Positions 8,420 through 18,055 of a stretch of DNA of 56,871 nucleotides are shown here, piece by piece. The translations under genes were made by a program, and so were the position numbers. Location: the NCBI GenBank assembly GCA_030705955.1, contig JAUZPL010000022.1:1-56871 (forward strand), read 5' to 3'. The stretch is from Bacillota bacterium. GTDB taxonomy: Bacteria; Bacillota; Bacilli; Bacillales; Cytobacillaceae. Every line of letters begins with the position of its first letter. Position 1 is the first letter of the stretch. The notes under the pieces were generated by a model that was not told where the DNA came from, searched no databases, and saw only the letters and a list, made by a program, of their open reading frames with translations.

Positions 8420-8809
8420 CTAAAGTTTTTGTAAGCTTCTTGCCCCTTCTGCAGCTAAAATAACATCTGTTATGGAACTACCACAGCCAGATTCAATAAT
8501 GGCTGCATAGCTTCCTTCAATTAGTGGTGCATCCGCAATTTTAATTTTATCGTCTGCTTCTAACATTTCGATTGCTAATTCCGCATTAATGAGGGCGCTT
8601 CCTAAATCGAATAAAATAACAACACCTTTATCAGAGAAAACAGAGTTAATGGCATTTTTAACTTTAAAAACATCTGTTCCTATTTCCCCATTATCAGTGC
8701 CGCCGGCAATTGCAAGAGGCACATTTGGCTGAATTTGTTTTAAAAGCGATTCAAGTCCTTTTACAAGGTCATAGCTGTGTGAAAGCAATACAATTCCGAC
8801 ATAACTCAT
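8420..8809 (-). CDS. dhaM: DhaM, PTS phosphotransfer subunit of dihydroxyacetone kinase
   Basis: A 129-residue protein with the mannose-type EIIA fold. The phosphorylatable residue is probably His11 in VLLSHSYDL. AIAGGTDNGEIGTD and VILFDLGSALIN are conserved in DhaM. It moves phosphate from HPr to ADP held by DhaL. It consists of the EIIA domain only, without the HPr and EI-like domains of the enterobacterial protein. Its ATG overlaps the dhaL stop (TAATG), so the two are translationally coupled. Confidence 0.9.
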   Translation of the reverse strand: MSYVGIVLLSHSYDLVKGLESLLKQIQPNVPLAIAGGTDNGEIGTDVFKVKNAINSVFSDKGVVILFDLGSALINAELAIEMLEADDKIKIADAPLIEGSYAAIIESGCGSSITDVILAAEGARSLQKL

Positions 8810-9435
8810 TATTTTGAAACCCCTTTAAGTACTTTTGATAACTCTGTGAAAAAGTAGGCTGATGAAGTAGCCCCAGGATCAATAAAGCCAATTGAACGCT
8901 TTCCTAAATAGGATGCACGCCCCTTTTTCGCTTCCAGATCCTTTGTTGCTTCCATTTTCTCATTGGATAAGCGCATGACATCTTCCCAATCCACGCTATC
9001 CTTATGATCTTTTAGATAACTGACAACCGGTTCCCAAACATCTATCATGGTTTTATCGAATAGATTTGCTTTTCCTCTTGCTTGAATTCCGTTTAAGGCC
9101 GCCTCTAGAGCGTCTGTTAATTCGGAAACATTCATGGTAACTTTTCCAGTTAAAACAGTCGCACATTTGATAAAGGCTGTACCATATAACGGCCCAGATG
9201 CCCCGCCGACTTTTGTCAGCAAAGTCATTCCTGTATCTTTAAATATTAAACCTAAATCAGTGTATGAAGTATTTTCAATTTTTACGCTTACTTCCTTAAA
9301 GCCGCGAGCCATATTTAATCCATGATCTCCATCACCAATTGCCTGGTCTAAATCAGTTAAATATTCCTTTTTGTTTTGAAGAGTTTGGCTTAATTGTTGT
9401 AGCCATTGTTTTATTTCTTCAACTCCAATCTCCAC
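8809..9435 (-). CDS. dhaL: DhaL, ADP-binding subunit of dihydroxyacetone kinase
   Basis: A 208-residue DhaL. The Mg-ADP ligands Asp30, Asp35 and Asp37 sit in LDQAIGDGDHG, at the numbering of the E. coli subunit. GGASGPLYG and the C-terminal DPGATS lid motif are present. In PTS-type kinases DhaL keeps its ADP as a cofactor that DhaM rephosphorylates. It lies 15 bases after dhaK. Confidence 0.93.
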   Translation of the reverse strand: MEIGVEEIKQWLQQLSQTLQNKKEYLTDLDQAIGDGDHGLNMARGFKEVSVKIENTSYTDLGLIFKDTGMTLLTKVGGASGPLYGTAFIKCATVLTGKVTMNVSELTDALEAALNGIQARGKANLFDKTMIDVWEPVVSYLKDHKDSVDWEDVMRLSNEKMEATKDLEAKKGRASYLGKRSIGFIDPGATSSAYFFTELSKVLKGVSK

Positions 9436-9450
9436 TACTCATTCTCCTTT

Positions 9451-10446
9451 CTATTTCCGGAATGCAGCTGTGTTTGCACTAGCATCCAGCAATTCTTTAA
9501 GCTGTTCGTCAAGTTTTAATAGGGAAATAGAACAACCAGCCATTTCGATTGATGTCATATATTCACCGATAAATGTTTCATGAACATGAATATTTTTCTC
9601 TTTTAGAATCTGAGATACTTTATTATTGACTATATATAATTCCAATAAAGGTGTAGCCCCGAGACCATTAATTAAAACAGCGACTTCACTATTTTCTTCT
9701 AGATTTAAATCGTCTAGAACCTTTGTAAGTAAGGCTTCTGTTATTTCATCCGCAGATTGAATTTCACTTCGTTCAATCCCTGGTTCTCCATGAATTCCCA
9801 TTCCTATTTCCATTTCTGTTTCACCAATTGTAAAACTTGGTTTTCCAGCTGCAGGTACAGTACATGGGGTTAATGCCATGCCCATTGTACGGACATTTTG
9901 AATTACTTTATTAGCAACTGCCTCAACCTCTTCTAAAGAAGCTCCTGTTTCAGCAACTGCGCCTGTAATTTTGTGAACAAAAACGGTGCCCGCAATCCCA
10001 CGTCTTCCAGTTGTATAAGTTGAATTTTCAACAGCAACGTCATCATTGACAATGACCTTGGCAACATTAATACTCTCCATTTCAGCGAGTTCAGCAGCCA
10101 TTTCAAAATTTAACACGTCACCAGTGTAATTTTTGATGATAAGTAAAACCCCTTTACCTCCATCAACGGCTTTAATCGCTTCCAGTACTTGATCAGGTGT
10201 AGGGGAAGTAAAAACTTCGCCAGCAACCGCACCATCTAACATTCCTTTTCCAACAAATCCTGCATGAGATGGTTCATGACCACTGCCTCCACCACTGACA
10301 AGACCAACTTTTCCTTGAACTGGAGATTCTTCCCTCACAACTACTGAGGTATTAGGCACTTGTTTTACAAGCTTAGGATATGCAGCTACAAACCCTGAAA
10401 GCATTTCTTGGACAACCTGTTCTGGATCATTGATTAACTTTTTCAT
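9451..10446 (-). CDS. dhaK: DhaK, substrate-binding subunit of dihydroxyacetone kinase
   Basis: A 331-residue DhaK that binds dihydroxyacetone covalently through a histidine and presents it to DhaL. His57 is in GGGSGHEPSH, and the hemiaminal His is in MGIHGEPG near residue 220. The open frame runs to 10551, but ATG 10446 has AAAGGGGG before it and gives the usual family length. The upstream extension reads into the sigma-54 promoter. It is the first gene of dhaK-dhaL-dhaM-HPr-glpP. Confidence 0.95.
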   Translation of the reverse strand: MKKLINDPEQVVQEMLSGFVAAYPKLVKQVPNTSVVVREESPVQGKVGLVSGGGSGHEPSHAGFVGKGMLDGAVAGEVFTSPTPDQVLEAIKAVDGGKGVLLIIKNYTGDVLNFEMAAELAEMESINVAKVIVNDDVAVENSTYTTGRRGIAGTVFVHKITGAVAETGASLEEVEAVANKVIQNVRTMGMALTPCTVPAAGKPSFTIGETEMEIGMGIHGEPGIERSEIQSADEITEALLTKVLDDLNLEENSEVAVLINGLGATPLLELYIVNNKVSQILKEKNIHVHETFIGEYMTSIEMAGCSISLLKLDEQLKELLDASANTAAFRK

Positions 10447-10482
10447 GATTAAGCCCCCTTTGGTTTTACCAATTATATTTAA

Positions 10483-10499
10483 TGCAATAATCGTGCCAA
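10483..10499 (-). promoter_or_regulatory. Sigma-54 (-24/-12) promoter of the dha operon
   Basis: Read leftward, 10499-10483 is TTGGCACGATTATTGCA. This matches the sigma-54 consensus TGGCAC-N5-TTGC at every conserved base. Transcription would start near 10471, about 25 bases before dhaK. The adjacent sigma-54 activator gene supports the call. Confidence 0.9.
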
Positions 10500-10505
10500 A
10501 AACAA

Positions 10506-10650
10506 AAGTGCAAGCGCCTTGATTAGCGGCGTATGGCCTGGAGCGCTCCAACTAAGATAAAGGAAACACGAAGAGCCAAAGGCGATTCGATGTTGACTTA
10601 TTGTAGGGCGGAGCATGAAGGACACTAGCCGCTAGGCGCAGTAGCTAGAC
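10506..10650. repeat. MITE-like interspersed repeat
   Basis: About 145 bases of higher GC than the surroundings. GCGCC and TTAGCGGC at 10514-10530 face GCCGCTA and GGCGC at 10628-10639, so the RNA or single strand can fold into a long hairpin. The sequence resembles a noncoding repeat (AAGCGCCTTGAT...GGAGCGCT) that I recall from many Bacillus genomes. No open frame is supported inside. It lies between the sigma-54 promoter and the activator gene. Confidence 0.6.
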
Positions 10651-10710
10651 GTCGATAATCTATTTTAAAAGTTATCCATAAGTCTAGAAATTTAATTACA
10701 TAGACCAAAT

Positions 10711-10733
10711 AAAACGCCATAAAATGGCGTTTT
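10711..10733 (-). terminator. Terminator-like hairpin after the sigma-54 regulator
   Basis: AAAACGCCAT at 10711-10720 pairs with ATGGCGTTTT at 10724-10733, just past the regulator stop. It should isolate the regulator transcript from the dha operon. Confidence 0.65.
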
Positions 10734-10744
10734 AAATCTGAAGG

Positions 10745-12784
10745 TTAAGAAAATTTCTCAACAAGTTGATATTTTTTCCCAAGTAAATGTTCTATTTGAT
10801 ATTTTTTAAGTTTAGCTGCTACAGTTTTATGCGTTAGTCCTAGTGCTTGTGCTAATTGGTTATAGCTAGGGTAATATGGTGCTGCATTTTCATAGATTTG
10901 TTTTTCATATTCTTCAAACATCTGAATCTTTTTTGTACCATCAAATTTTAAAATGGGATTTCTGTCTTGGAATATATATTGTGGTAAATCCCGTGGACTC
11001 AGCTTGTTGCCCTCTGCTAATGTCATAACCCGTTCCATAATATTTTGAAGCTCTCGAATATTTCCAGGCCAGTGGTATTCCCCTAAAATTTCTAAAAAAC
11101 CGGAATCATAGCCGTTGATATTTTTTCCCAATTGTAAATTAAATTGATTTCTAAAATGTTCTACTAATAGTGGAATATCCTCTTTCCTATTTTGCAAGGA
11201 TGGAAGATGAATAGGGATAACATGTAATCGGTAGAATAAGTCTTCACGAAAGGTGCCTTCTTCAACCATTCTCTTTAGATCACGATGTGTAGCAGCAATC
11301 ACTCGCACATTTAATTTTATTGTTTTAAATCCACCAACACGCTCAATTTCCTTTTCCTGAAGTACACGTAATAGCTTTGCTTGGAGCTCGATAGAAAGAT
11401 CCCCAATTTCATCAAGGAAAATGGTTCCATTATGGGCAAGCTCAAATTTACCTTGATGTGTCTTTACTGCACCAGTAAAAGCACCTTTTTCATGGCCAAA
11501 TAATTCACTTTCAATTAAATTGGGTGGGATTGCAGCACAGTTAACTCGAATGAAAGAATGACTTTTTCTATCACTTGAAAAATGAATAGCCCAGGCTACT
11601 AATTCTTTTCCAGTCCCACTGTCACCCGTGATTAAGACAGTGGAGTTTGTTTTTGAAACTTTGTTCGCCATCGTAAGGGACTCTATCAATGTGTCACTAT
11701 TTCCTATAATGGTTTCAAATGCTTTATCTAATGGTAGATGTTTCGAAAGCTCATTTTCTAAGTATTTTGTCCTTTGTTCCATTACCTTTAATTTTTTCAA
11801 CAATTCTTTTATCTCATTATAGGGACTGAGAGAAATGACAATTCCTTTAAACCTGTTATCAAGAATAATTGATTTGCATTTCATAATAAAGGTGGCACTT
11901 TTAAATAGTTTAATAACCTTAATAGGTGAAATTTTATTCTCTTTTAATTGTAACCATTCAGATTCGCCTATCATTTTAATAATAGATGTCCCAAATTGGT
12001 GTGTAGAAAGAAAATCTTCCATTTGCTCATTCATATAAGTAATGTTACCTGCTTCATCTGTTAATGCAATAAAATCTGAAACAGACTCTAAAACTAAATT
12101 TAATCGTTCCTGTAATTCTTTTTCCTTTTCTAATTCAAAATGGAGCTTCTCAATATCAGAAATATCTTGAATAATTGCAACTGCTCCAATTATGGTTTCA
12201 TGATAAAAAATAGGCGCTCTATTCGCTAAAACCGTATATTTTTTAAGTTTTAATTTTCTAGCTACTTGAATCCTTCCCGTTTCCATTACTTCTTTTAACT
12301 TTGATTGAGGAATTACCTCATCGGCTTTCTTATTTAATAGGATATTCATATCTATATCCAGAAGTTTTGAAGCGGCATTATTCACATAAATAATAGAATT
12401 TTCTCGATTTACTACTACCATTCCACTTGGAAGGTTTGCAACTGCTTCTTGAAAAATAACAGAGTTTTCCATTAGTAGTCGATCAGTCTCTGATTGTTTA
12501 CTATCCTCTGTTTCCGTTTTTTCTAAAAACCCCTTTATTTCATTTAATATATATAATGGAGGTTCATCTTTGAAAATAATCGTAAATATATCTCCTTGTC
12601 GTATGCGTAAGGATACTAATGACAGTAAATTTGTTAGTTGAACTTTCCTGCCATTAAATTCGACAAAAATACTATTTAAAATAGATGGATCCTTTATTAA
12701 CTCCTGCAAACGAACAATAAGGGCTGCGGCAATACGAACATGTAAACCGTTTTTTTTATGTATGGTAATGTTAAGATGGACCAT
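10745..12784 (-). CDS. Sigma-54 activator with N-terminal HPr-like domain
   Basis: A 679-residue enhancer-binding protein, probably the activator of the dha operon. Order: HPr-like domain (~1-90) with His15 and Arg17 in NGLHVR but an Asn-Leu-Leu stretch where HPr has Ser46; a PAS domain (~105-215); a second PAS-like region (~225-320); a sigma-54 AAA+ domain (~355-590) with Walker A GDSGTGKE, the sigma-contact loop GAFTGA and [14 protein letters not shown]; and a Fis-type helix-turn-helix (~640-670). The HPr-like domain may be phosphorylated by the PTS. The architecture differs from enterobacterial DhaR (GAF-PAS-AAA-HTH). The direct target is inferred from position and the promoter. Confidence 0.88.
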   Translation of the reverse strand: MVHLNITIHKKNGLHVRIAAALIVRLQELIKDPSILNSIFVEFNGRKVQLTNLLSLVSLRIRQGDIFTIIFKDEPPLYILNEIKGFLEKTETEDSKQSETDRLLMENSVIFQEAVANLPSGMVVVNRENSIIYVNNAASKLLDIDMNILLNKKADEVIPQSKLKEVMETGRIQVARKLKLKKYTVLANRAPIFYHETIIGAVAIIQDISDIEKLHFELEKEKELQERLNLVLESVSDFIALTDEAGNITYMNEQMEDFLSTHQFGTSIIKMIGESEWLQLKENKISPIKVIKLFKSATFIMKCKSIILDNRFKGIVISLSPYNEIKELLKKLKVMEQRTKYLENELSKHLPLDKAFETIIGNSDTLIESLTMANKVSKTNSTVLITGDSGTGKELVAWAIHFSSDRKSHSFIRVNCAAIPPNLIESELFGHEKGAFTGAVKTHQGKFELAHNGTIFLDEIGDLSIELQAKLLRVLQEKEIERVGGFKTIKLNVRVIAATHRDLKRMVEEGTFREDLFYRLHVIPIHLPSLQNRKEDIPLLVEHFRNQFNLQLGKNINGYDSGFLEILGEYHWPGNIRELQNIMERVMTLAEGNKLSPRDLPQYIFQDRNPILKFDGTKKIQMFEEYEKQIYENAAPYYPSYNQLAQALGLTHKTVAAKLKKYQIEHLLGKKYQLVEKFS

Positions 12785-12910
12785 TCATACCATTCCCCTT
12801 CTAACTTCATGTAACGCCTACACCCTATCATAGAATAAATTTCCTATTTTTTCTATTCATATAATTTACTTTTTTAAATGTTCTATTAATTGGCGCTTAT
12901 ATTGATTATC

Positions 12911-12944
12911 AAAAAAACCAGTCATGAAGTTGCAACATGTCTGG
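12911..12944 (-). terminator. Terminator after the aminopeptidase-like gene
   Basis: CCAGTCATG (12918-12926) pairs with CATGTCTGG (12936-12944). Read leftward, seven T follow at 12917-12911. Confidence 0.75.
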
Positions 12945-12955
12945 CTTTCCTATTC

Positions 12956-13828
12956 TTATTTGTTATCTGCCTGTTTTAAAAAGTCTCCAATTACTCGTAA
13001 ATATGCCTCCGACTCTTCTAAGTACGGCATATGTGCACTATTCTCAAATACATGGAATTGTGATTTTGGGATAAGGCTGCTAAAATAGTTTGTCGACTCG
13101 GGAGTTGCCTCATCAAAACGACCACATGTAAAAAGTGTTGGAATTGTAATTTCCTTTAAACGTGAAGTACAATCAAAGTCCTTTAAATTTCCAGTTACAT
13201 AAAATTCTGATGGTCCCCACATGATGTTGTATACTTCAGGATTCCTGTAATGTGAGCCTTGCTTTAAAAGCTCAGGGTAGGGATCCAATCTGCAAACAAA
13301 CCGCTTATTAAATTCTGCAGTTGCCTCTTCATATTCTTTAGAATCCGTTGCACCGGTTTCTTCACATCTCTTGAGTATATCTTGAATTTCTGGTGGAAGC
13401 TTTTTCCGATTTTGGTCTTGGTCTGAGGCCCATAAAGGAGCACTTAGGCATGGGCTTGAAAATATAACACTTTTGACACCTGCTGGCTGTGTTAAACAAT
13501 AGGCAGCTGCAAGGGTTGTCCCCCACGAATGCCCAAGAATATATACTTCTTCAAGTGAAAGAGCTTTTCGAATTTGAGCTAATTCCTCTACAAACCTCTC
13601 GACCTTCCATAATGATGTATCGGTTGGCCAATCCGATTTTCCGCAACCAAGCTGATCATATAAAATAACAGGGCGATCTTCACTGAGGTCTTTAAGTCCT
13701 TGTAAGGAATAGCTAGAAGATCCCGGGCCACCATGAAGAATGATAACAGGTGTATTTTCTGTTTCCTGTTCAAACTTTTGAAACCAGACCTTCCCTCCGG
13801 TTACATCAATATACCCTTCATAATGCAT
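12956..13828 (-). CDS. Proline iminopeptidase-family hydrolase
   Basis: A 290-residue S33-family alpha/beta hydrolase. HGGPG at 32-36 and GHSWGTTLA with Ser101 are the signatures of prolyl aminopeptidase. DQLGCGKSD follows HGGPG as in that family. The catalytic Asp is in CGRFDEATPE and the His in ENSAHMPYLEE. It is probably cytosolic and removes N-terminal proline from peptides, though related enzymes act on other amides. Its GGAGGG site lies within the end of the upstream HAD gene and its ATG directly follows that stop, so the two are coupled. Confidence 0.85.
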   Translation of the reverse strand: MHYEGYIDVTGGKVWFQKFEQETENTPVIILHGGPGSSSYSLQGLKDLSEDRPVILYDQLGCGKSDWPTDTSLWKVERFVEELAQIRKALSLEEVYILGHSWGTTLAAAYCLTQPAGVKSVIFSSPCLSAPLWASDQDQNRKKLPPEIQDILKRCEETGATDSKEYEEATAEFNKRFVCRLDPYPELLKQGSHYRNPEVYNIMWGPSEFYVTGNLKDFDCTSRLKEITIPTLFTCGRFDEATPESTNYFSSLIPKSQFHVFENSAHMPYLEESEAYLRVIGDFLKQADNK

Positions 13829-14482
13829 TTAATTCCCTCCAAAAATAAAATCCATCACATCAATTTCAAATAGTGAATTTACGATTTTGTCTGCCATTGT
13901 TATATCCATTTCAATTTCTTTATGTTTGACCGCAATACAATACATGTTTGCCTTTTTGGCAGCTGTAATTCCATTATTTGAATCTTCTATTACAACACAC
14001 TTTGCAGGCGGAATAGTTAATTTTTTAGCAGCAGCTAAGAAAATGTCCGGAAAAGGCTTTCCATTCTCAAAATCTTCCCCGCTAATGGTATAATCAAAAA
14101 AATCATGTAAATGACATTGTTCAAGTACCATATTGATCCTCATTTTATCTGAAGAGGATGCCAACGCAGTAGGAATGTTATGCTTTTTCAATAAGGTTAA
14201 AAGTGGGATGGCTCCTGGAAATAGAATTTCTTGAAAGTTCCAGTCTTTTTTTAAAAATCTTTCTCTTTGAAAGGCCTGTAACTCCTCCACACTTTGCAAT
14301 AAGGAAAATTTCTCTTTCATAAATTTCCATTTTCTCGTAGATGAACCACCAATAAAACTTTTTCTTGTTTCTTCATCCACATCAACATTCAATTCTTTAA
14401 ATAATTCCCTATTAAGATCCCTATATCTAGGCTCGCTATCCACAATAACTCCATCCATATCAAAAATAAATGCTCTTTCCAT
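13829..14482 (-). CDS. HAD phosphatase, beta-phosphoglucomutase-like
   Basis: A 217-residue HAD hydrolase with a helical cap. Motif I is FDMDGVIVDSE (Asp8 nucleophile, Asp10 acid), motif II is LASSS, motif III Lys is in ENGKPFPD, and motif IV is VVIEDSNNGI. This is the pattern of the beta-phosphoglucomutase/sugar-phosphatase subfamily. The substrate is not predictable. It is the first gene of a two-gene unit with the aminopeptidase-like hydrolase. Confidence 0.85.
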   Translation of the reverse strand: MERAFIFDMDGVIVDSEPRYRDLNRELFKELNVDVDEETRKSFIGGSSTRKWKFMKEKFSLLQSVEELQAFQRERFLKKDWNFQEILFPGAIPLLTLLKKHNIPTALASSSDKMRINMVLEQCHLHDFFDYTISGEDFENGKPFPDIFLAAAKKLTIPPAKCVVIEDSNNGITAAKKANMYCIAVKHKEIEMDITMADKIVNSLFEIDVMDFIFGGN

Positions 14483-14560
14483 TTCTAAAGTTGCTCCTTA
14501 CCAATTTTGTTTTCTTCATCATATCACAGAAAATACAAGCTTCGAAGTATAAACACTTCA

Positions 14561-14592
14561 AAAAAAAAGCCACGAATAAAATTATTCGTGAC
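14561..14592 (-). terminator. Terminator after the chemoreceptor gene
   Basis: CACGAATA at 14571-14578 pairs with TATTCGTG at 14583-14590. Read leftward, eight T follow at 14568-14561. Confidence 0.75.
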
Positions 14593-14616
14593 CATAAAAG
14601 GGTTTAACACTCCATC

Positions 14617-16596
14617 TTACAATTTAAATTGACCTACTTCCTTCTGCATTTCCACAGCAAAACCTTCTAATTCCACAGCAAGTTTATTTAATTGTTCCAT
14701 TGATGCAGTCGATTGTTCTATAGAAGCAGATACTTCTTCTGTTCCTGCAGCTGTTTCCTGGCTTATGGCATTTAGATGATTCGTATTTTCTAATAAACGG
14801 TCTTTTTGTATAACCATTTCACTTAGGCTTGCAGACATTTGTTCAAACATTTTGTAAGTTTCACTAATATTCACATTAATTGATGAGAAAGCATTCTCTG
14901 TTTCTTGAACAACATTCCCTTGCTCTTTTAGAAAATCTGTTGTTTGTTGGATTAAGCCAACCGTATTTACCGTTTCATCCTGCATAAATTGAATGATATT
15001 GGATATTTCACGTAAGGATTTATCTGTCTGCTCTGATAATTTTCGGACCTCGTCTGCCACCACTGCGAAGCCTTTTCCATGTTCCCCTGCTCTGGCAGCC
15101 TCAATAGCAGCATTTAAAGCTAGTAAATTTGTTTGACTAGCAATTCCAGAAATGGTTTGAACAATATCTTTGATTGAATGGGACCTTGTACTTAAATTAG
15201 TTACTGCATAAACCATTTTTTCAGCTAACTTATTGGAATGCTGAACTTTTTCTTGGAGAGAATGAACCGTGCGAGCACCCTCTTTGGAAGCTTGAAACAT
15301 AGTTTGTGATTCTACTTTTATTTGTTCTGATTTTTTCTCAATCTCTTTAATTTTATCTGAAAGCATATTTGAAGCTTCCACATTTGCCTGAACAAGCTCT
15401 GTTTGATTTGAAGCACCTTCTGCAATTTGCTCCATGGTTGTTGAAACTTCATTTGAAGCAGCGGTATTTTCCTCGGCGCTGCTTGCCATTAATTGTGAAA
15501 CATCAGTTACTTGTTGTGATAGTGAGGCAACTTTTGAAAGTATTCCTCTAAGCTGGCTAACCATCATATTAAAATGCTTGGACAATTGTCCAATTTCATT
15601 ATTTTGTTTTAACTCTAATGAAACCGATAAATTCCCTTCCTCTACTTGTTTCATCATTTTTTCTAGTGAAAAAATTGGCTTGGTTAGGAATCTTGTAACA
15701 ATAAATGAAACAAAAATAGAGACTGCAATAACAAGTAATAAAGTTATTAATATTGGTATTAATATCTTCTGCCCTTTACTCTCAAACTCTGATTTATTTA
15801 CAAGACCTGCCATGAGCCAACCAGTTGTTGGGTTTACAGCATAACCGAATTCCCTATCCTGACCTTCAAAAATTTCATTCACTACACCTTCCTTTTGATT
15901 CATTTTCTTATAGAAGGCTTCCTTTGAAAGATTCTTGGAAATCATTTTTTTATTAGGATGGGCAAGAACACTACCATTCTTATCTAATAAGAAGGCATAA
16001 CCTGTATTTCCAATATGGATTTTATTTACCATTTTCGTCAAGGTTTCTAATGAGATATCTACTGCCATTACACCAACTAATTGGTCCCCATTATAGACTG
16101 CTTTTGCCGCACTTACGATAGGTTGTTTTGTTATCGAGTCAATATAAGGATCTGTCCAAATTACCTTTCCCTTGTTCTTAATAGCATCCTTATACCACGG
16201 TCTAGCCCTAGGATCATAGTCTGAAGGCAATTTTGCATCTGGATATAAAATCATTTCACCGCTAGCTTCAGTTCCAAAGTATATATTCATTAAAGCTTTA
16301 TCACTTTTTGCTGTTTCTCCAAATGCTTTAATCAGATTATCCTTATTTTGATCATAGGTTAGGATCTCATCTTTATTAGCAAAACGGTTAACAGTTGATT
16401 CCATATTATGAAAAAATATTTCGAAACCCGCATTCGTATTTTTCAACTGCTCCTTAACTGTTAAAGTAAGTTCATTGGTTGTAGTAGTAACACTATATTT
16501 ATAACTAATATAAGCAATACTCGATCCACCAATTATAATTAAAAGTAAAAAAGGAATTAATATTTGACTTTGTAGCTTTCTTGTAAAAAACCCCAT
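14617..16596 (-). CDS. Methyl-accepting chemotaxis protein with dCache sensor
   Basis: A 659-residue chemoreceptor. The first membrane segment is at ~10-30 and an extracellular double-Cache ligand domain lies at ~35-275, including [12 protein letters not shown] and the [13 protein letters not shown] strand. The second membrane segment is at ~280-305, followed by HAMP (~305-360). The cytoplasmic signalling coiled coil has the hairpin tip [22 protein letters not shown]. This resembles the McpA/B and TlpA group of B. subtilis, whose ligands include amino acids and other small molecules. The ligand here is unknown. I saw no sigma-D promoter upstream. Confidence 0.93.
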   Translation of the reverse strand: MGFFTRKLQSQILIPFLLLIIIGGSSIAYISYKYSVTTTTNELTLTVKEQLKNTNAGFEIFFHNMESTVNRFANKDEILTYDQNKDNLIKAFGETAKSDKALMNIYFGTEASGEMILYPDAKLPSDYDPRARPWYKDAIKNKGKVIWTDPYIDSITKQPIVSAAKAVYNGDQLVGVMAVDISLETLTKMVNKIHIGNTGYAFLLDKNGSVLAHPNKKMISKNLSKEAFYKKMNQKEGVVNEIFEGQDREFGYAVNPTTGWLMAGLVNKSEFESKGQKILIPILITLLLVIAVSIFVSFIVTRFLTKPIFSLEKMMKQVEEGNLSVSLELKQNNEIGQLSKHFNMMVSQLRGILSKVASLSQQVTDVSQLMASSAEENTAASNEVSTTMEQIAEGASNQTELVQANVEASNMLSDKIKEIEKKSEQIKVESQTMFQASKEGARTVHSLQEKVQHSNKLAEKMVYAVTNLSTRSHSIKDIVQTISGIASQTNLLALNAAIEAARAGEHGKGFAVVADEVRKLSEQTDKSLREISNIIQFMQDETVNTVGLIQQTTDFLKEQGNVVQETENAFSSINVNISETYKMFEQMSASLSEMVIQKDRLLENTNHLNAISQETAAGTEEVSASIEQSTASMEQLNKLAVELEGFAVEMQKEVGQFKL

Positions 16597-16832
16597 GTAA
16601 GTGTTCCCCCTGCTATCTGAAAATTTCTATAATTTCATTATAATGTTTGAATGAATGTTGAACAATTATTTTTTTACAATTTTCGATTTTTTTCGACAAA
16701 GTCAAAATATTCTACATTAAATAATTTTATTTATTATTACCTCGTTCCAATATTTATATCTTGTCATATCAATGAATTTACTCTACAATAAATTGCATAA
16801 AAATTCATTTATTAAGATAATGGAGTGTTCAT

Positions 16833-17990
16833 ATGTTACAAACAAAATTAGTAGAATCAGAGTTAAAAGCATTGGCAATTAAACATCGAAGACATTTTCA
16901 TATGTTTCCAGAGTTATCAGGACAAGAGTATAATACATCAGCCTATGTAAAAGAAAGATTAGCTGAATTGGGAATACCCGTTGATTCAAGGTTTTCATCT
17001 CCAAGCATCGTAGCCTATTTTAAGGGAACAGAAGGAAAAAAAACAATCGCTTTAAGAGCAGATATGGATGCACTTCCTCTTATTGAGGAAGGAGAAAAAG
17101 AATATATTTCTACTATTCCGGGCGTTATGCATGGATGTGGTCATGATGGTCATACAGCTATTTTACTTGCAGTTGCAAAATGGCTAACCAAATATAAGAA
17201 TCTTGTAAAAAATAATATCGTGCTTATTTTTCAAAGCTCAGAAGAAGCCTCCCCAAGTGGTGCTAAGAAACTAGTTGAAGAAGGGGTTTTGGAGTGTGTA
17301 GATGCTATTTATGGTATTCATCTAATGTCAACCATGCCAATTGGTAAAATTGGTTTTGCAGTCGGATACGCTATGGCTTCCTGTAATGACTTTGATATTA
17401 AGATTGAGGGAAAAGGCGGACACGGCGGACACCCAAATGAAGCGGTAGATCCTATCTATATTGCAACACATATTATTCAATCTTTTCAATCAGTGGTGAG
17501 CCGTAACTTAAATCCATTGCATCCAGGTGTTATTTCTTTTGGCGGAATGCAGGCTGGCAATTCTTATAACGTTATACCATCGGAAGTAAGAATACAGGGG
17601 ACAATCAGGGCTTTAACCTTCGAAGCAGCAGACTTAATGTATAAAAAAACAGCTGAATTAACAGAATCAATTTGTTCAGCCTTTGGTGCTAAGGGGTATT
17701 ATGAATTTATTGAAGGTACACCAACGCTATATAATCATCCTGAAGCGTGTGAATTTGCAAAAGGAGTCATCGTGAATACTTTTGGAGAAAATGCATTCTT
17801 GCAAATAGATCCGGTTCTTGGCGCTGAGGATTTTTCATACTATTTAAAAGAAAAAATGGGTGCCTTTATTAATGTTGGGATGCAAAGTGAAAAAAGCTGC
17901 TACCCTCACCATCATCCGAAATTTGATATTGACGAGGATGCTATTCCCACAGCAATTGAGCTAATGATTCAATTAGCCTTAAATGCATAA
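16833..17990 (+). CDS. M20 family metal-dependent amidohydrolase
   Basis: A 385-residue M20D amidohydrolase of the N-acyl-L-amino acid/hippurate hydrolase group. Metal ligands sit in HGCGHDGHT (Cys102, His104), at the EE pair 137-138, at His163 and in a C-terminal HHHP. The lid-dimerisation domain runs from ~180 to 290 (GKGGHGGHPNEAVDP). It likely deacylates an N-acylated amino acid or peptide in the cytosol. It is monocistronic with a GGAG site, divergent from the chemoreceptor. The 236-base gap between them holds no further feature I can support. Confidence 0.9.
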   Translation: MLQTKLVESELKALAIKHRRHFHMFPELSGQEYNTSAYVKERLAELGIPVDSRFSSPSIVAYFKGTEGKKTIALRADMDALPLIEEGEKEYISTIPGVMHGCGHDGHTAILLAVAKWLTKYKNLVKNNIVLIFQSSEEASPSGAKKLVEEGVLECVDAIYGIHLMSTMPIGKIGFAVGYAMASCNDFDIKIEGKGGHGGHPNEAVDPIYIATHIIQSFQSVVSRNLNPLHPGVISFGGMQAGNSYNVIPSEVRIQGTIRALTFEAADLMYKKTAELTESICSAFGAKGYYEFIEGTPTLYNHPEACEFAKGVIVNTFGENAFLQIDPVLGAEDFSYYLKEKMGAFINVGMQSEKSCYPHHHPKFDIDEDAIPTAIELMIQLALNA

Positions 17991-18034
17991 AATGTAAAAG
18001 GCATCCAGATAATGGATGCCTTTTACATTTTTAT
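17990..18034. terminator. Bidirectional terminator
   Basis: A perfect 17-base stem: 17990-18006 pairs with 18014-18030 around a 7-base loop. It serves the M20 gene and convergent pepF. Confidence 0.85.
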
Positions 18035-18055
18035 CTTAAAACTGCTTCTTCTCTA

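Noticed and set aside
9451-10551. Long DhaK with a 35-residue N-terminal extension
   Set aside because: The extension is read from the MITE-like repeat and the sigma-54 promoter; ATG 10446 has a strong ribosome binding site and gives family length.
16597-16832. Sigma-D promoter for the dCache chemoreceptor
   Set aside because: No TAAA-N15-GCCGATAT-like sequence could be found in either chemoreceptor upstream region.
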